In this document: positions 33,400 through 46,036 of the stretch, in pieces
Numbering within the stretch: position 1 is the stretch's first letter
Layout of the letters: each line of letters opens with the position of its first letter
Source of the DNA: Isoetes taiwanensis
Lineage: Eukaryota; Streptophyta; Lycopodiopsida; Isoetales; Isoetaceae
Length of the DNA stretch: 64,000 nucleotides
Reading direction: 5' to 3'
Assembly: GCA_021234155.1 (NCBI GenBank)
Contig: JAJEKV010000071.1
Span: 1,561,138-1,625,137, forward strand
The notes under the pieces: generated by a model
Database searches by the model: none
Seen by the model: only the letters and a program-made list of their open reading frames with translations
Told to the model about the DNA's origin: nothing
Program-made: the position numbers and the translations under genes

Positions 33400-35485
33400 T
33401 CGTGTTTGTGTTGCATACGTGACCTGCAGCGTTTGGCCAATGGGAAAGCAACGGACCTGGATGGTATGCAGGCAGAGTTGCTCAAGTGGGCAGGGGAGCC
33501 TATGGTACCAGTCCTAACCACTATGTTCAACAGAGCACTACAGGAAGGATTCCCCAAAGAAGTGGACCACAAGCGAGTTGTCCCCATTTACAAGGCGGGG
33601 AGATCCACATAGTCCAACCAATTACCGAACAATCATGGTCGGGTTCGGTGTTTGCCAAACCGCTAGGTGGCATTATTGAGCAACAGATTGACGGTGGGCG
33701 AAGCAAAGGTGTCGCGAGCTCTCGCAAAGCGTGGTTGACCCGGCATTCAACCATTGATCATATCTTCACATTGAGGACTTTGGTTGAGGATAGCGTAAAC
33801 CGTCTACGGGACTGTATTGTTGCTTTGTTGACTTTGGCGAAGGCTTTTGACACCTTTGTGCCTCGAAAAAGTTATGGGAAAGATTGCGGCAACTCGAGGT
33901 TCGTGGATATGCAAAATCGATATCTGAGTTTCGTGGATATGCAAAATGCAAGATGCAAAATGTAACGAGAGTTGTTCAGTCGATGCGGATGACGGGACAA
34001 CCATTCACTAGCAAAGATTGGGGTCCGCCAGGATGTCCTCTTTCCCCAACATTGTTTGCTTTGGACATTGACCCGGTTGGAACAACGGCTCATGGACAAT
34101 GGAACTTTTGCATCAGTCATCAGGCAACTCATCTATGCAGATGATGTTGACCTCTTAGCTCACACTCCGAGGATATGCGGTCTCACCTAGATGCTGCGGA
34201 TACATTACGCCGGAACCCACGGACATGAGCGTCAATCGGCCAAGACTAAGGTGGTCCTAATCTCATCCTCGCGCCATCCAAGGCCCCTTCATTCACTTAT
34301 CGAGGGCAACAAGTGGAGGTGACACCCACCTACAAGTATCTGGGAGTGGAGTTTCCTTCTACACTATCTTTGGGACACTTCCATAAGATTGCGTGTCGCA
34401 GTGAGGGCTAGAAAGCACTTTATGCAATGCAGAACAATAACCACAGAGCAGAATTGTATGATTGGGGACATCAGGCACATCTGTTCAGGGTATTGGTAGA
34501 GCCCGTTCTTTTGTACGGGGTTGAAGTCTGGGGCCCAGTGGTGTCCCTTGCTACTTGGAGCGACTTAGAACAGGTGCAGAAGGCCTTCTTAGCATGGGCA
34601 CTCGGAGTGAAATCCACGGTCCCATATCAAATTTTGTTGCGGGGAGCGGGTTTCCTCGCCACTTATTGAAGCTGACCCTTGATAGACACATCGTCTATTT
34701 CCAGAAGGTGGTAAATATGGATGATGATCGTCTACCGCACTTGGCTTATGCAGTGGCAATGGGACCACAATGACTCAAGAATTGTTGGAGGGATAAAAGA
34801 GTGCAGTGACTAACTAGATGGAATGTCCAGGAGCACATGTGCATCCAGGTAGAAACAGAGGCAGATCGCGACAGCCTGAGATGTTACCTTGATGCTTGTT
34901 TCTCCAGCAAGCTTTGGGATTCCAGGGCCCTGGAGCAACACATAAATCCCACATTAGAACGAGGCCCACAGCGCTACCTACGTTCACATCTGCCCATGAA
35001 AAAGCGCAGGCATATCGTCTCCATTCGCACAGGTGCCCACCATCTCCGGATTGAGACAGGTCGATGGATTGGGGAGCCACGTCAGGATAGGGTTTGTCAG
35101 TGCTACCAGACGGGAGCTATTGAGGATGAGTGTCACACTTTCCAGAGCTGTCCGGCATATGATCAGATTCGGACACGCTATGCTCAGTTGATTAGACCTG
35201 ATGAGCCGCTACACATGATACTGGGCACGACTTCGGTGCGCTCACGCGGATCATACATTCAGGAAGTACTGGACTTGAGGGCTCAGATATGCCCCCAGTC
35301 AACCATTTAATCGTTGATAGCAGTCTTATTGCTGCCACGATTTTTCCCTCGAAAACCCTTCGGGGCGGGGGTTTTTTAATCCGAGCAGTAATGTGACTGC
35401 TGCGCTTTTTGTATTGGGTCCCATAGGCCGATTGGTCTCCCTGGACGATAAAAATAATTCTATTCTATTCTATTCTATTCTTAAT
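33400..35485 (+). mobile_element. 5'-truncated, frameshifted LINE ending in (TTCTA)n
   Basis: Non-LTR retrotransposon polymerase in pieces of all frames: GKATDLDGMQAELLKWAGEP (33440-33500), NYRTIMVG (33620), RHSTIDHIFTLRTLVEDS and LAKAFDTFVP (33745-33860), PGCPLSPTLFALDID (34030-34070), YADD at 34134-34145, a connection region (VEPVLLYGVEVWGP, 34500-34540), and a C-terminal segment with RIETGRWIGEPRQDRVCQCYQ..DECHTFQSCPAY (35045-35160), a CCHC-like finger. Motif A has Leu where the first catalytic Asp is expected. The 3' UTR (35335-35455) contains a GC-rich hairpin (ccctcgaaaacccttcgggg) and ends in TTCTA repeats at 35459-35480. Frameshifts and the missing 5' endonuclease show a dead copy. 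It lies between the hairpin element and repeat unit C. Confidence 0.88.
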
Positions 35486-36400
35486 AATGACTGGTAAAAT
35501 ATGCAAATATATATTACAACTCAATTAAGGACAGCCAGTGAAGTGTTTGTATTTTGTCAAATGATTAATCTAATAAGTGAAGGAATGATGGAAAAAGGGT
35601 AAACTAGCAAAACTTTATTCATGAGGTTCAGAAACATTGAATACAGTATCAGTGACAACAAAAAATTGAATGCCAAAACCGAAGAAAATGACATACAAGT
35701 CGAATATTGAAGTCTGAATGCCAAAACCGAAGAAAATGATATATAAGCCGAATATTGAAGAAGTCTTACTGGATTCATGACCGTGGGAGAAAGGAGAGTT
35801 TGTATTCTGACAACCTTAAATATGTGGGACGTCTTAGCTTGATTAGCAAAACATTCCATATTAAAATATTGGGAGAAAGGAGAGTTTGTATTCTGACAAC
35901 CTTAAATATTTGAGACCTCTTAGCTTGATTAGTGATTTAAGAGGAACTGATAGCTTGATGCTTTGTCTTTCACAATAACGTTTGCAATTCAAGGTAAGTA
36001 TGTTTATAACATACGGTTTTTAATGGTGTGGGATGGGTATTCGTATAGGAATATGTAAAAATAGGGTGGAATAGGGTGAGGTTTAGGGTTAGGGTTTTGG
36101 ACAGATGGATTTGGAAGGAAGGGCATGCGGCGTATTTGAAAGGAGGAGGGCATGTTCTTATCTTCATATGAAAGCCCATTCTGGCTTGCTGGCAGAAGGG
36201 CGATGGGAGTGAGCTTTTGCTTCTTATCTTCAAGGGGGAAATGAAAAGCCGCTATATACTGTGGCATCTGATCGATGTTTATGGCATCCTTGTGCTCTGC
36301 TCCTCTCAATACAAGGCAGCCATAGCCATCCTTCTCACTCTTTTTCTTAATTTATAAGCAATTGTCCCGACACAACACAGGGGTTTTGTGCGGGTGGGTT
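35486..36400. repeat. Dispersed repeat unit C
   Basis: This is the same order as unit B (atgactggtaaaatatg.., aactagcaaaa.., duplicated 'ccaaaaccgaagaaaatga', (TTTAGGG)2 at about 36078, ggatttggaaggaagggcatgcgg.., tatatactgtggcatctgatc, tgtcccgacacaacac) without the 750-bp insert. It starts right at the tail of the LINE. An internal partial duplication (tattgggagaaaggagagtttgtattctgacaacc) occurs at 35785 and 35869. Confidence 0.8.
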
Positions 36401-39400
36401 TTTTTTTTTAGAATCAGATGTCCACTAGTGGATTATAAGTTATCTCAATGTTTACTTCCTTTATTTTAGATTTTATCTTCACTCACTCACTGCATATTGG
36501 TCCTTTGGACTAAACTTTCATATGGTTGGACAGATTGGACACGAAATGTTTTAAATGCCTATACTTTTAAGACCATAACGTTTAGTTTATCACATGCAAA
36601 TGGTGATGTTTTCCACCATTAGATCATAGATTAAAAATTTGGGACTTTACCTTTCATAGGGAAGAAGACGTTTTGATTTCAGGATGGTACACTTGTGTAT
36701 ATTTGTGAAATAAGGAGTCCTAAGCCTTTGGATCCCCTTAAAACTTAAAAAAAAAAAAAAAAAAAACCTTTTGGTCTGTTTGCCTAAAGACAACCAGACT
36801 TAAGCTTATTAGCCCGTATGGATCTAATAGCCTTTAGATTGCAGTCCTAGATATGACTAGGTGTTAATCATATCATAGGCCTTGAATAGAGCCATAAATT
36901 TACTCCAGATTTTAAGATAAAGAACATTTCAGATTTCAAGACAAACAACAAATGATTTAAAATGATTTAAAACAAAGCAAAAACCATAACAATTATTTCA
37001 GCATAAACGATCAAGGTTTTCAGATATATTGAAACTAGTAGCAAAAGCTATTGTGTAAAACGTGGAAAGAACGAGCTGGTTGGTGATTTGAATAAGAAAA
37101 CGTCATCAGGGGATGCCATGCATAATAAGATCCAGCTTGGTCTGAAGCTTAGTACAAATATTGTCTCAATTCCAGAAACACAAGATTCTGATGGATTTGC
37201 ATCAGACCAAGCTAATGATGAGGTAACTTTCATATTACTAATTGGATTTTAGGGGCCGTGTACCACTGATCTAGTAACTTGGAATGCAAGTCTCCCTGTG
37301 ATTACAAGCTATTTATACTCCTTGAAAGATGATCTGCCTTTAATAAATTCATGCATGCTCTGTATTATGCTCTCCAGGCTGTTTATTATTAATATGTTAT
37401 GAATAATACCGTTAAGTTTCATCATTTTTATACCTTTCCTTCTATCTATGCTAAAACTAATGATGTGCAAAGGGCTAAAAGGGATGAAATGTGATAAGCT
37501 GAGAGTAATCACATGTACCTTTTGGCCCTTCAATCATTACCAGTTTCCTGCCAATGTTTTGATGATTGGCTGCAGGTACGAATTACTCTCCTTCCCTTGT
37601 CGCTCTTTGCTTAAGTTTTTGGTGTTTGGCTGGTAGGAGGTTTACAAAATATGAATATTGAGAGATTCCTACGAAATACAAGAGATCAAGAGCAAGCGCA
37701 CATCCTGGTGCAATGTCTGTGAGATGTTTAGACAGAACCTTGACTTAAACTTTATTGTTTTGTTATTCTAAGGCTGTTATTATCTGGTAATATCTTCCCA
37801 TGCTTCCTATTTACACAGAGTTTTGTGTATATGATGTATTATTTTTGTTTAGTTGGAATTTTGGCATAGCCCTCCTATATTATGCCTTTACATGGCACAC
37901 TGTGATAGTAAATAGCAAAAATGTGGCTTTTTAAAGTATATTTTATTACATTTGTATGACATGCAATAGAAGTAGGTCGGAGAAGTCGGGTTTCGGTACC
38001 ACTTTTAAGCTAAGATCATTGCTTCTTGAACTCAGACTTGAGGCTTAAGCTATGTATACAGGCTGGTCTAACATATAAGATCATAACAACTACATGAATG
38101 CATTTTCTGGTCATGTAATGCATGTATTAGAAAGGTCTGCTTACATCTACTTACTTAAAAAGTTTTTGCCCTTTCTCTTTCCTCTTTCCGGTGTGCCCTT
38201 TCCGGCTCCCAAAACTCACGCTTTTTTCGGCAAAAACGCTTTTTTCCGGCCAAAATCTCTCTTCTTTCAGTTTTCTGGCCAACCATCTTCTTCCAGCGAC
38301 ATTTTCTCTCTTCTTTCAGTGGTGGGCGGTGGGCACTTAATGGGCGGTAGGCGCTGAATTCTTCACACAGAGGAGCTATGGGCAGGAAATCATAGCCTTG
38401 CCTTCAAATCATACGAAATGAGTGGGTTTTTTTCGAACGCTCAGGCAGCAAATTTTTGGGGAGAGGAAATTCTCTTTGATGATGGTCGGCTGGGTTTTAA
38501 TGCAGGCAGCTTCCTTCTTATCTTAGGGTTTGTGGTAGAAAAGGAGAGGATCGGAGAGGGAGCTTACAGCAAGGAGAGGATCGGAGAGGTAAATTACTCT
38601 TGCAATCGAGTATTACTCTTGCCCTTTCTTTTTACATCGATTTTTTTCTTCGAAGCTTTTTGTTTCTTCCATTCTTACCTGTTGCCAAGATCCCGCCATT
38701 GTTTTCCTTCTCCGACTCAGCAGCATGCCAGAGTGCCATATTTGAACCTAAATCCGTCGGATTTTTTCAGAAAAAACCAGGACAGTAGCAGATAGACGAT
38801 TTTTTGCATCCAACCCTGTTCTACACATTTTTGCAGAAGGATAACGTCAAGTAATTTTTTGACAGGGAGCCGGCGAATCAAAGGGCAGAATTTGTGCCTT
38901 AGCAAGCAAATTTCTCTGGTATGATTTTTAGATTTTGTTCCTCCTCCGGCTCCATCGGTGGGCTTGAAGCTAAGTACTTACCTCTTTCATTTTTTTGCAG
39001 TTGAAGAGTATTAAGCCACAAAAGAACGTCAAGGTAAATTTTTTCTGTAGATGCATTCTCTGTGTGCCGTTTTTCTTTGCAATGGCCGGATTTTGAAGCA
39101 GACAAGTCGCTGGAGAGCAGGTAAAATCCTACCTCTGTTTTATTAACTGCTATTATCTTTGATTATTTTCAGGTGGAGGAGGGCTTCTGCCTTAAGCTTA
39201 TCCGAAGGAGATTAGCTTGAAGCTTGAGCTTGGAGCCAGAGCCGGAGCTATGAACGTTTTTGGTGCAGGATTCTTGCACAAAAAGCTTTGGTTATCGTGG
39301 TAAATGGGAGCATCATGTTAGGGTTGTTGCATTTGGGACCTTCTGATTGCTATTCTTCTGACATGTTGGTTGATGCTGGATTTTGTAGGTTCTAAGAAAC

Positions 39401-40300
39401 GTAGACTCCCAAAATTATAGAGCGCCAAGTTCACAGGACTCAGACAGGGTAAGCCAATTGTTCTTTTATTTTTTAAGTTTAGGAACATGGTAAGCACAAA
39501 TGGATATAGCAGAGGTAAGCATATTATGCTTGCTGCCTTTGCGTTTAGAGTTACCCAATTTGTTGGATTGCTAATTCTGCCTTCGTTTCTTAAGACCACC
39601 CGTCAGACTGCCTTTGGAACAAAGTGTGAACTTAGTCCCGAGTTACAGAAAAAAGGTAATGCATAATAATTAAGTTTGAATGTTTCTAATTACCTAATCT
39701 CCTTTGTAATGTAAAATACAGAACGCTGAAGGGTTTATGTGAGCTAATCGGCTGTGCAAAGCAACAAGGGTTTGCCCTCTTTTGATTCTGCAGACCCATT
39801 TTGATTTCGGCCTCTATGATTGACACATATTTCCCCTAACGAACTTCCCTTATTTTTATTCACTAAGTTTCTAATATTGCAAGTGACAAAGTTCCCCTAC
39901 TAAACTTAGCTTTAAAAGATATCCATGTTGCTAGATACTTTAACCCCTAAAACTACTGCTCTATTATTACTCTTCCACTATTGCTTCATAACAACACAGT
40001 TTTAACCCCGTTATTTTAAGCTATATTAACCAAATAAACATTAGCATACAATTTGAATCGAATGAACGACTTTAACATAAACATGGGTGCATTTAACATA
40101 AACATAAAATGCCAAAGTTAATATAAACACAAAAAATTAAATGAACTTTAACTTAATATCACAACACAAAGTTGAATAAACTTTAATTTGGATTACCACA
40201 ACACATAAGTGAAACAAAGTAATTTGACAACATATAAGTTCTTTGATTTGAAAAGGTCATGCTGGCTTGCCAACATGGAAAATGAATTGACTTAAAATAT
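36401..40300. other. Mostly empty region with one orphan exon candidate
   Basis: It includes an A-run of about 22 at 36749-36770, A/T-rich sequence, and 38146-38210, which resembles the right flank of the Helitron at 47168 (tctactta.ttaaaaagttt.., ccggtgtgccctt). 38400-39660 contains several GT/AG-like borders but no recognised coding sequence. 39800-40300 is A/T-rich and should contain the 5' end of the Helitron, which I cannot fix. Confidence 0.35.
37063..37221 (+). other. Possible orphan exon, unknown protein
   Basis: An open stretch (RGKNELVGDLNKKTSSGDAM.., TQDSDGFASDQANDE) ends exactly at a good donor (GATGAG|GTAACT). The composition is hydrophilic and natural-looking, but I recognise no family and see no partner exons. 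It may be a captured gene fragment. Confidence 0.3.
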
Positions 40301-40318
40301 ATCATTTCCATAATGCAG

Positions 40319-40756
40319 ATGGTGGTGATGAATGTTCCATGGGATTCTTACCCAAAACTTGTGGCACAATTCTTTAGAGATGGACATGCCTTGCCACGAT
40401 TTGACGATGACGATGATTTTGATGCATACTTTCAGTATTTAGCAGAGGTGGTGGATTGGAAGAGCGAATTGGAAGAAGCCGCAGAAAGTGTTGCATTGGG
40501 GAATGATGGAATGCAAGTGAGCATTAAGGGTCTGATCTGGGTTTTGAGAGTTTTTGGAGAGTGGTATGAAATCCTAGGGTTGCTTGGAGTTGAGATACGC
40601 CCAGAGGTTAAAATTGAGCTAGATATTGAAAATTTTGCTACACAAATGCATGCTAGCTTTCATAAACGTGGCTTTGTGAGAGTCCATAAGTTTGTGGAGG
40701 CTATGGAAGCTACATTGTTTATGGAATACCTTATGCAACATGGGTTGGATATGTAG
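40319..40756 (+). CDS. Helitron accessory protein A, unknown function
   Basis: About 145 codons. The frame is preceded by an AG acceptor-like site (ataatgcag), so it may be an exon; ATG codons lie at 40313, 40319 and 40328. It is acidic, with a DDDDDFDAYF run and a central GLIWVLRVFGEWYEI segment. The second accessory protein at 46037 has SVIFVVRALGSWYDW in the equivalent place and a similar spacing to the C-terminal helices (FVRVHKFVEAMEATLFMEY against VVKLEQFIQLIDDFLFDQA), so I infer that they are diverged copies of one gene flanking Rep/helicase. I recognise no known domain. The ORF is intact. Confidence 0.6.
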   Translation: MVVMNVPWDSYPKLVAQFFRDGHALPRFDDDDDFDAYFQYLAEVVDWKSELEEAAESVALGNDGMQVSIKGLIWVLRVFGEWYEILGLLGVEIRPEVKIELDIENFATQMHASFHKRGFVRVHKFVEAMEATLFMEYLMQHGLDM

Positions 40757-41218
40757 TGTGCGTGAATGCCTTTAAGCATTCTTAAAATAAAAGACCATCT
40801 TAAAGTTGCACTTTGTTTTACACGAATTCAACTTAATTGCGTAACAATTCAACTTAGCCATAAACATAAAATGCTTTGGCATGTGCATATTAGGGTAACA
40901 ATATGTTTGTGTGCACCATTTTATTTTCCATACATGGCTATATTTCATATATTCTTATGTGCTCTCATGTTTATAGGGACGCTTTGCACTTGAACTTTGA
41001 GGGAGGAACAAGCTCTTACGGCGCTTGCGCATTTGCCAAAGGGCGGCCAAAATCTTAACACGTCAAAGGTGAGTCATAGATAGGTCCTATCTTAGGTTAA
41101 CTATCTTAGGTTAATAATTGTGTGCTTATAGTTGTTGGCTTTATTGTTGAATACTAAAACGATTTAGGGTTCCTTGCAATCATCTAAATTGTATAGATTG
41201 CAACATATCAGGATTTGT

Positions 41219-44200
41219 ATGGGGAAGGCCCGTCAAAAAACACCACCTGTTGTGGCCAACAACCCCTCATACATGACGCCCGTCAATGAAAGCAAGTCTG
41301 CTAGAAAGAGACGACTGGCACGCAAACGGGCTGCAAAGGCTAGAGCTTTGAAACTAGAATTTAACATGGAAGTCAGAGAGAGAGATCATGATGGTCCTTC
41401 ATCTGATGTTGTTCCAATGGAGGGCCGGTCAGTTCAAGCATCTTTTGCCTCTACATCGAGTCCGCCACAAGGACATGCGGCGGTGCGAGTGCCATGTGAC
41501 TACCGAGGTTGAGATGCAACCAAGAAGACAACCGACATCTAAATGATAGGGTTATAGAAGGAACTATTGCACATAGTGTGGGTTCATCCTTCATCACATC
41601 GAAGTTATTGGTATTAGGATGCGCGTGTTTCCCACAATAGATGAACAAGCGGTGATCGGTGATGTTGCCTCAATCTACAAGCGTGAATGCTCATGGATTT
41701 AGCACACCATCTCAGGCCGAACTTATTGAAATATCACATGGAATAACACCTCCTATAATAGTGAATAACCCCTCCTACATGACACACGAGAATGAGAGCA
41801 ATAGTCGAGAAAGAAACGCTTGCGGTGTGAAGAATGGCCAAAAAGAGCTTTGGACTCACAATGTCGTGTTGATAATGATATAGAAATGACAAATATTGGA
41901 CAAGTGTCTACAGTAGTAGCAGATGCTAATGTTGACCAATTATCAAGCTTAATGCATAACCCCTATATGACACACGAAGGTGAAAGCAATAGTCAAAGGA
42001 GAAGGCGGCTCAATCGCGTAAACCATGCAAAGCATCTGTTTGTGAGGTTGGATTACACTACTCCTATTGGTCCTAGAGAACGTCCCTTTGGTAAAAGCGG
42101 TTTCAATAAGATAGCATGGGCGTGGATTTTACCTCCTCCTCATGACTTTGGCAACATGCATTATAGATGTTTGTATTGTGGGGCTATGCAATGGATAGAA
42201 GAGCTCTCAAATTAAAAAGAAATGTCGGGCATGTGAAAATGGAAAGGTTCAATTACCATTGATTCGAACCACCACGGGCATTATTTGACCTATATCGAGA
42301 ACAGATAGTGTAGGTGATCACTTTCGCACGAACATCAGGAAGTACAATAATATATTCTCATTTGCCTCAGTGGGCGTGAAAATTGATGAGGCGGTGGCAA
42401 ATGCTATTGGTGGGGCCTATACCTTTAGGGTCAACGGCCGCATGTGCCATAAGATGGGAACGCTATTGCCACCGCAAGGCGATCAAGAGCATGCAAAATT
42501 CGCACAAATATACATCATGGATGGTGATGACATGCAAGTTGAACGTAGGATGTCTATTTTGATGGATTGAAACAAGAAATAGTTGTGCGATTCTGAGGCC
42601 CTTATGACAGAGCACAATCCATTTGTTAGCATATTTTTGAATGCGGCACAAATTATGCGTAATCATCCAACCATGGATATCCGTTTGCGTATACCTTCTT
42701 GCAACGTGCAAAATCCTGTGAGGAGGCAATATAATGCTCCAACTGCAAATGAGGTGGCTGTCTTAATGCCTATTGATGATAATCCCGAGGATGGTCAGAG
42801 AGATATTATTATACACTCTAAGGATGGTGGCTTGAAACTTATAGATGCATATCACTCAGCATATGACCCATTGCACTTTGTGTTACTTCTTCCCTACGGT
42901 ACAGATGGATGGCATTTTAAAATACCTCATGGACGGAGAGGTGCAAAGGAAGTAACTATTATGGAATACTACAGATATCATCTGTTCACGCGACGTGGAC
43001 ATGCATCCACCCTTCACATGGCTGGCCGGTTGTTTCAAGAATACATTTGTGATATGTTTGCGAAGATGGAACAAGAAAGGCTACAATTCATTGTGATGAA
43101 TCAACACACCATTCGAAAAGACATGTTGCAGGGCGTTATGGACTTTGAAGGAGATGATGCAAGTGCTATTGGCCGAAAAGTTGTGTTACCATCCTCACAT
43201 GTAGGAGGTCCGAGATACATGACCCAACGGTATCAGGATGCCATGTCTATTGTTCGCGAACATGGCAGGCCGGACCTCTTTATAACCATGACTGCCAATG
43301 CGAATTGGGAAGAGATTAGGAGGGAATTATTATATGGCCAATCGCCAAATGATCGACCAGAGTTAGTAGCCAGAGTATTCCATATGAAAGTAAAGGAGAT
43401 GGTAGATCTGATAACTAATCATGGTATATTCGGCCGCATAATCGCAAAAGTCTATGTTATTGAGTTCCAAAAGAGAGGCTTGCCACATGTACATTTGTTG
43501 ACTATATTGGATCAGGCCGACAAGCCCTTTCACGGTGAAGAGATTGATCAAATCATTTGTCTTTGAAATACCGGATAAGGATGCATATCCCGAATTATAT
43601 GAGGTTGTCACCCGTAATATGATGCACGGGCCATGTGGTGCTTGGATATCCGAATAGTCCATGTATGCGGGATGGTAAATGTACAAAAACGTTATCCACG
43701 CATTTTCAGATGAGGCGGCGGTTGTTGACGGATATCCATTGTATAGAAGAAGGGATGATGGTCAAAAGGTGAAAAAAGGGGATATACATTTAGACAACGG
43801 ATGGGTCTTGCCATACAATCCGTGGGCGACATCGTACTTCAAGTGCCATATCAATGTTGAGGGTGTGTCTTTGCCGTCAAGGCCGTTAAATATCTATATA
43901 AATATGTATACAAAGGGCGGATATGATCAATGTGAACTTAGAAGCGTGAGTGATGGTGCATCTACTAGCACCAGACCCACCATAAACCATGATGAGGTTG
44001 AGCAATACTTGAATGCACGCTATTTCTCAGCTTCTGAGGCATCATGGAGAATCCTCTCATATGAAATACAACAACAATTTCCTCATGTCATTAGATTGGC
44101 TGTGCATCTCCCAATGCAACAAGATGTATACTATCGAGAAGGTATGAGCATGGACAGTATAAGAAGCAAGAATAATGGAACAACATTGACAGCATTTTTC

Positions 44201-45928
44201 GAGATGAATGCATCTGGGGGTAGAGAGGCTAGAGAGGCTACTCAATTGCTCTATCATGATTTTCCTAAAAAGTTTACCTACGATCAACCCAGTCGAAAAT
44301 GGAAGGTCAGAGAGAATACCCAGAAGTTTCCCACTATTGGACGCATGTACTTTGTTAATCCTTCAGAAGGAGAGCGATACTATTTACGACTCCTGTTGAC
44401 CCGCGTGACAGGTGCAATTAGTTTTGAAGATTTACGCTCCTTTGACGGGGAGTTGTGTGCAACATATAAAGAAGCTTGCATTCGTCGTGGGTTGCTTCGG
44501 GACGACACAGAATGGCTCGAGTCTCTTCAGAAGCAAAGTTAAAGCATGGGGCATGCCACCACAATTGCGACATATGTTCGCCATGATACTTTTAAATTGC
44601 GAACCATCGAATCCGCTGCAACTGTGGGAAGAAGTCAAGCTTTCTATGGTCGATGACTTCTTGCATGAGGCACGAAGGGTTGCGGAGGATCAAAGTGTGC
44701 AAGTGTGTGATCGGTTATTTGATATGGCACTTCTAGACATTGAAGACTACATGAATTCTGGCGGACGATCTTTGAGAGAGTTTGAATTCATTCTTCCCGA
44801 GCGTGCAATAGATCCATATATGATATTTCGGGATGAGGTGTTTCAAGAAGACATGGCAGAGGTGCAAGAAGCTGTGGACCGCCTATATCACGACCAACGT
44901 ATTATCTTTGACCGTGTGATCCATGAGCACGTGATGTTGGAAAAAGGACGGGTGTTCTTTGTTCATGGTGCAGGTGGATCGGGAAAGAGTTTTCTTTTTA
45001 ACACCATGTTGTCTTATGTTCGTGCCAGAGGTTTCATTGCACTTGCAGTTGCTTCCTCTGGAATTGCATCCACTTTATTGAAGGGCGGGCGCACTGCACA
45101 TTCAAGGTTCAAGATACCGATAAATATAGATGAGACATCAACGTGCAATATTCCAAAGCAGTCCGAGCTGGCAAAATTGATAAGAGCGACACGTATGATT
45201 ATATGGGATGAGGCCCCAATGATGCATAAACATGTTTATGAAGCACTTTTAATCGGATAGAACGCTCCGTGATGTGATGTCAAGGGCAATCCTTACGCCA
45301 CTAAATGACGATGTAGATGAAGTAAACAAGAGGATGACAGGTGGTTGCACGCTTCGCTCCCAACATTGATTATTACTGATCTGCCGATCGAAGTGTGGAT
45401 GAGAATGATGCGAGGGGTCTATCTGTTGAATTTTTGAATCGCAAACTCGAAAGTGGGATGCCTCCACATCAATTGACATTGAAGGTTGGCATGATTGTCA
45501 TGTTGTTGAGGTCGGGTTTCTACCGGAAAGGACTCTACAATGGAACTCGCCTCATCATACGTTCATTGGGAAGGCGTGCTATAGATCCGAGATTGTCACT
45601 TTGGAAAAATATTGGGAGCAGAGTGTTCATATTTGAATTCCTTTGGTGCCAAATAATGCAGAACTTCCATTTCAATTTGAGCATGCAATTTCGCTTTCGC
45701 TTGACTTTTGGCATGACAATCAACAAGTCCTGGGGCCAAACGATGAAAATGGTTGGTTTGTATTTGCCAAACCCAGTATTTAGTCATGGACAACTCTATG
45801 TGGCACTCTCGAGAGCTCAAGGAATCCAAGGCATAAAGGTACTCATTCTATCGAAGGATGGAGAGGCAAGCGCAGACGTCGACCGATCAAGATATACAAC
45901 AAATATTGTATACAAAGAACTCCTCTAA
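41219..45928 (+). pseudogene. Helitron Rep-helicase gene, frameshifted, helicase partly deleted
   Basis: Begins MGKARQKTPPVVANN (41219). The N-terminal part has three repeats of an NP.YMT..ESNS..RRR motif (41270, 41775, 41965), then a zinc finger-like CLYCGAMQWIEE..CRACENGKVQLP segment. Rep: LFITMTANANW (about 43280), HUH motif GLPHVHLL (about 43480), then a decayed tyrosine motif. Helicase (PIF1/RecD type): Walker A GAGGSGKS 44967-44990, SSGIASTLL, TAHSRFKIPI, Walker B IIWDEAP (about 45200). After 45250 the frame changes and the sequence jumps to AILTPLNDDVDEVN, losing the central helicase motifs. The end is intact to LYVALSRAQG and a stop at 45926. Frame breaks occur near 41510, 41870, 42215, 42570, 43560, 44540 and 45255, so no functional protein can be made from this copy. 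Confidence 0.88.
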
Positions 45929-46036
45929 TTGTAAGCCTAATGCTTAAATGTCTCTACTTTCGATTTCTCTTTTTTTCATTTATTTCTTTTATTTTATTTC
46001 TTTTTTTCTTATGTACTTACTTATTTATCCATGTAG

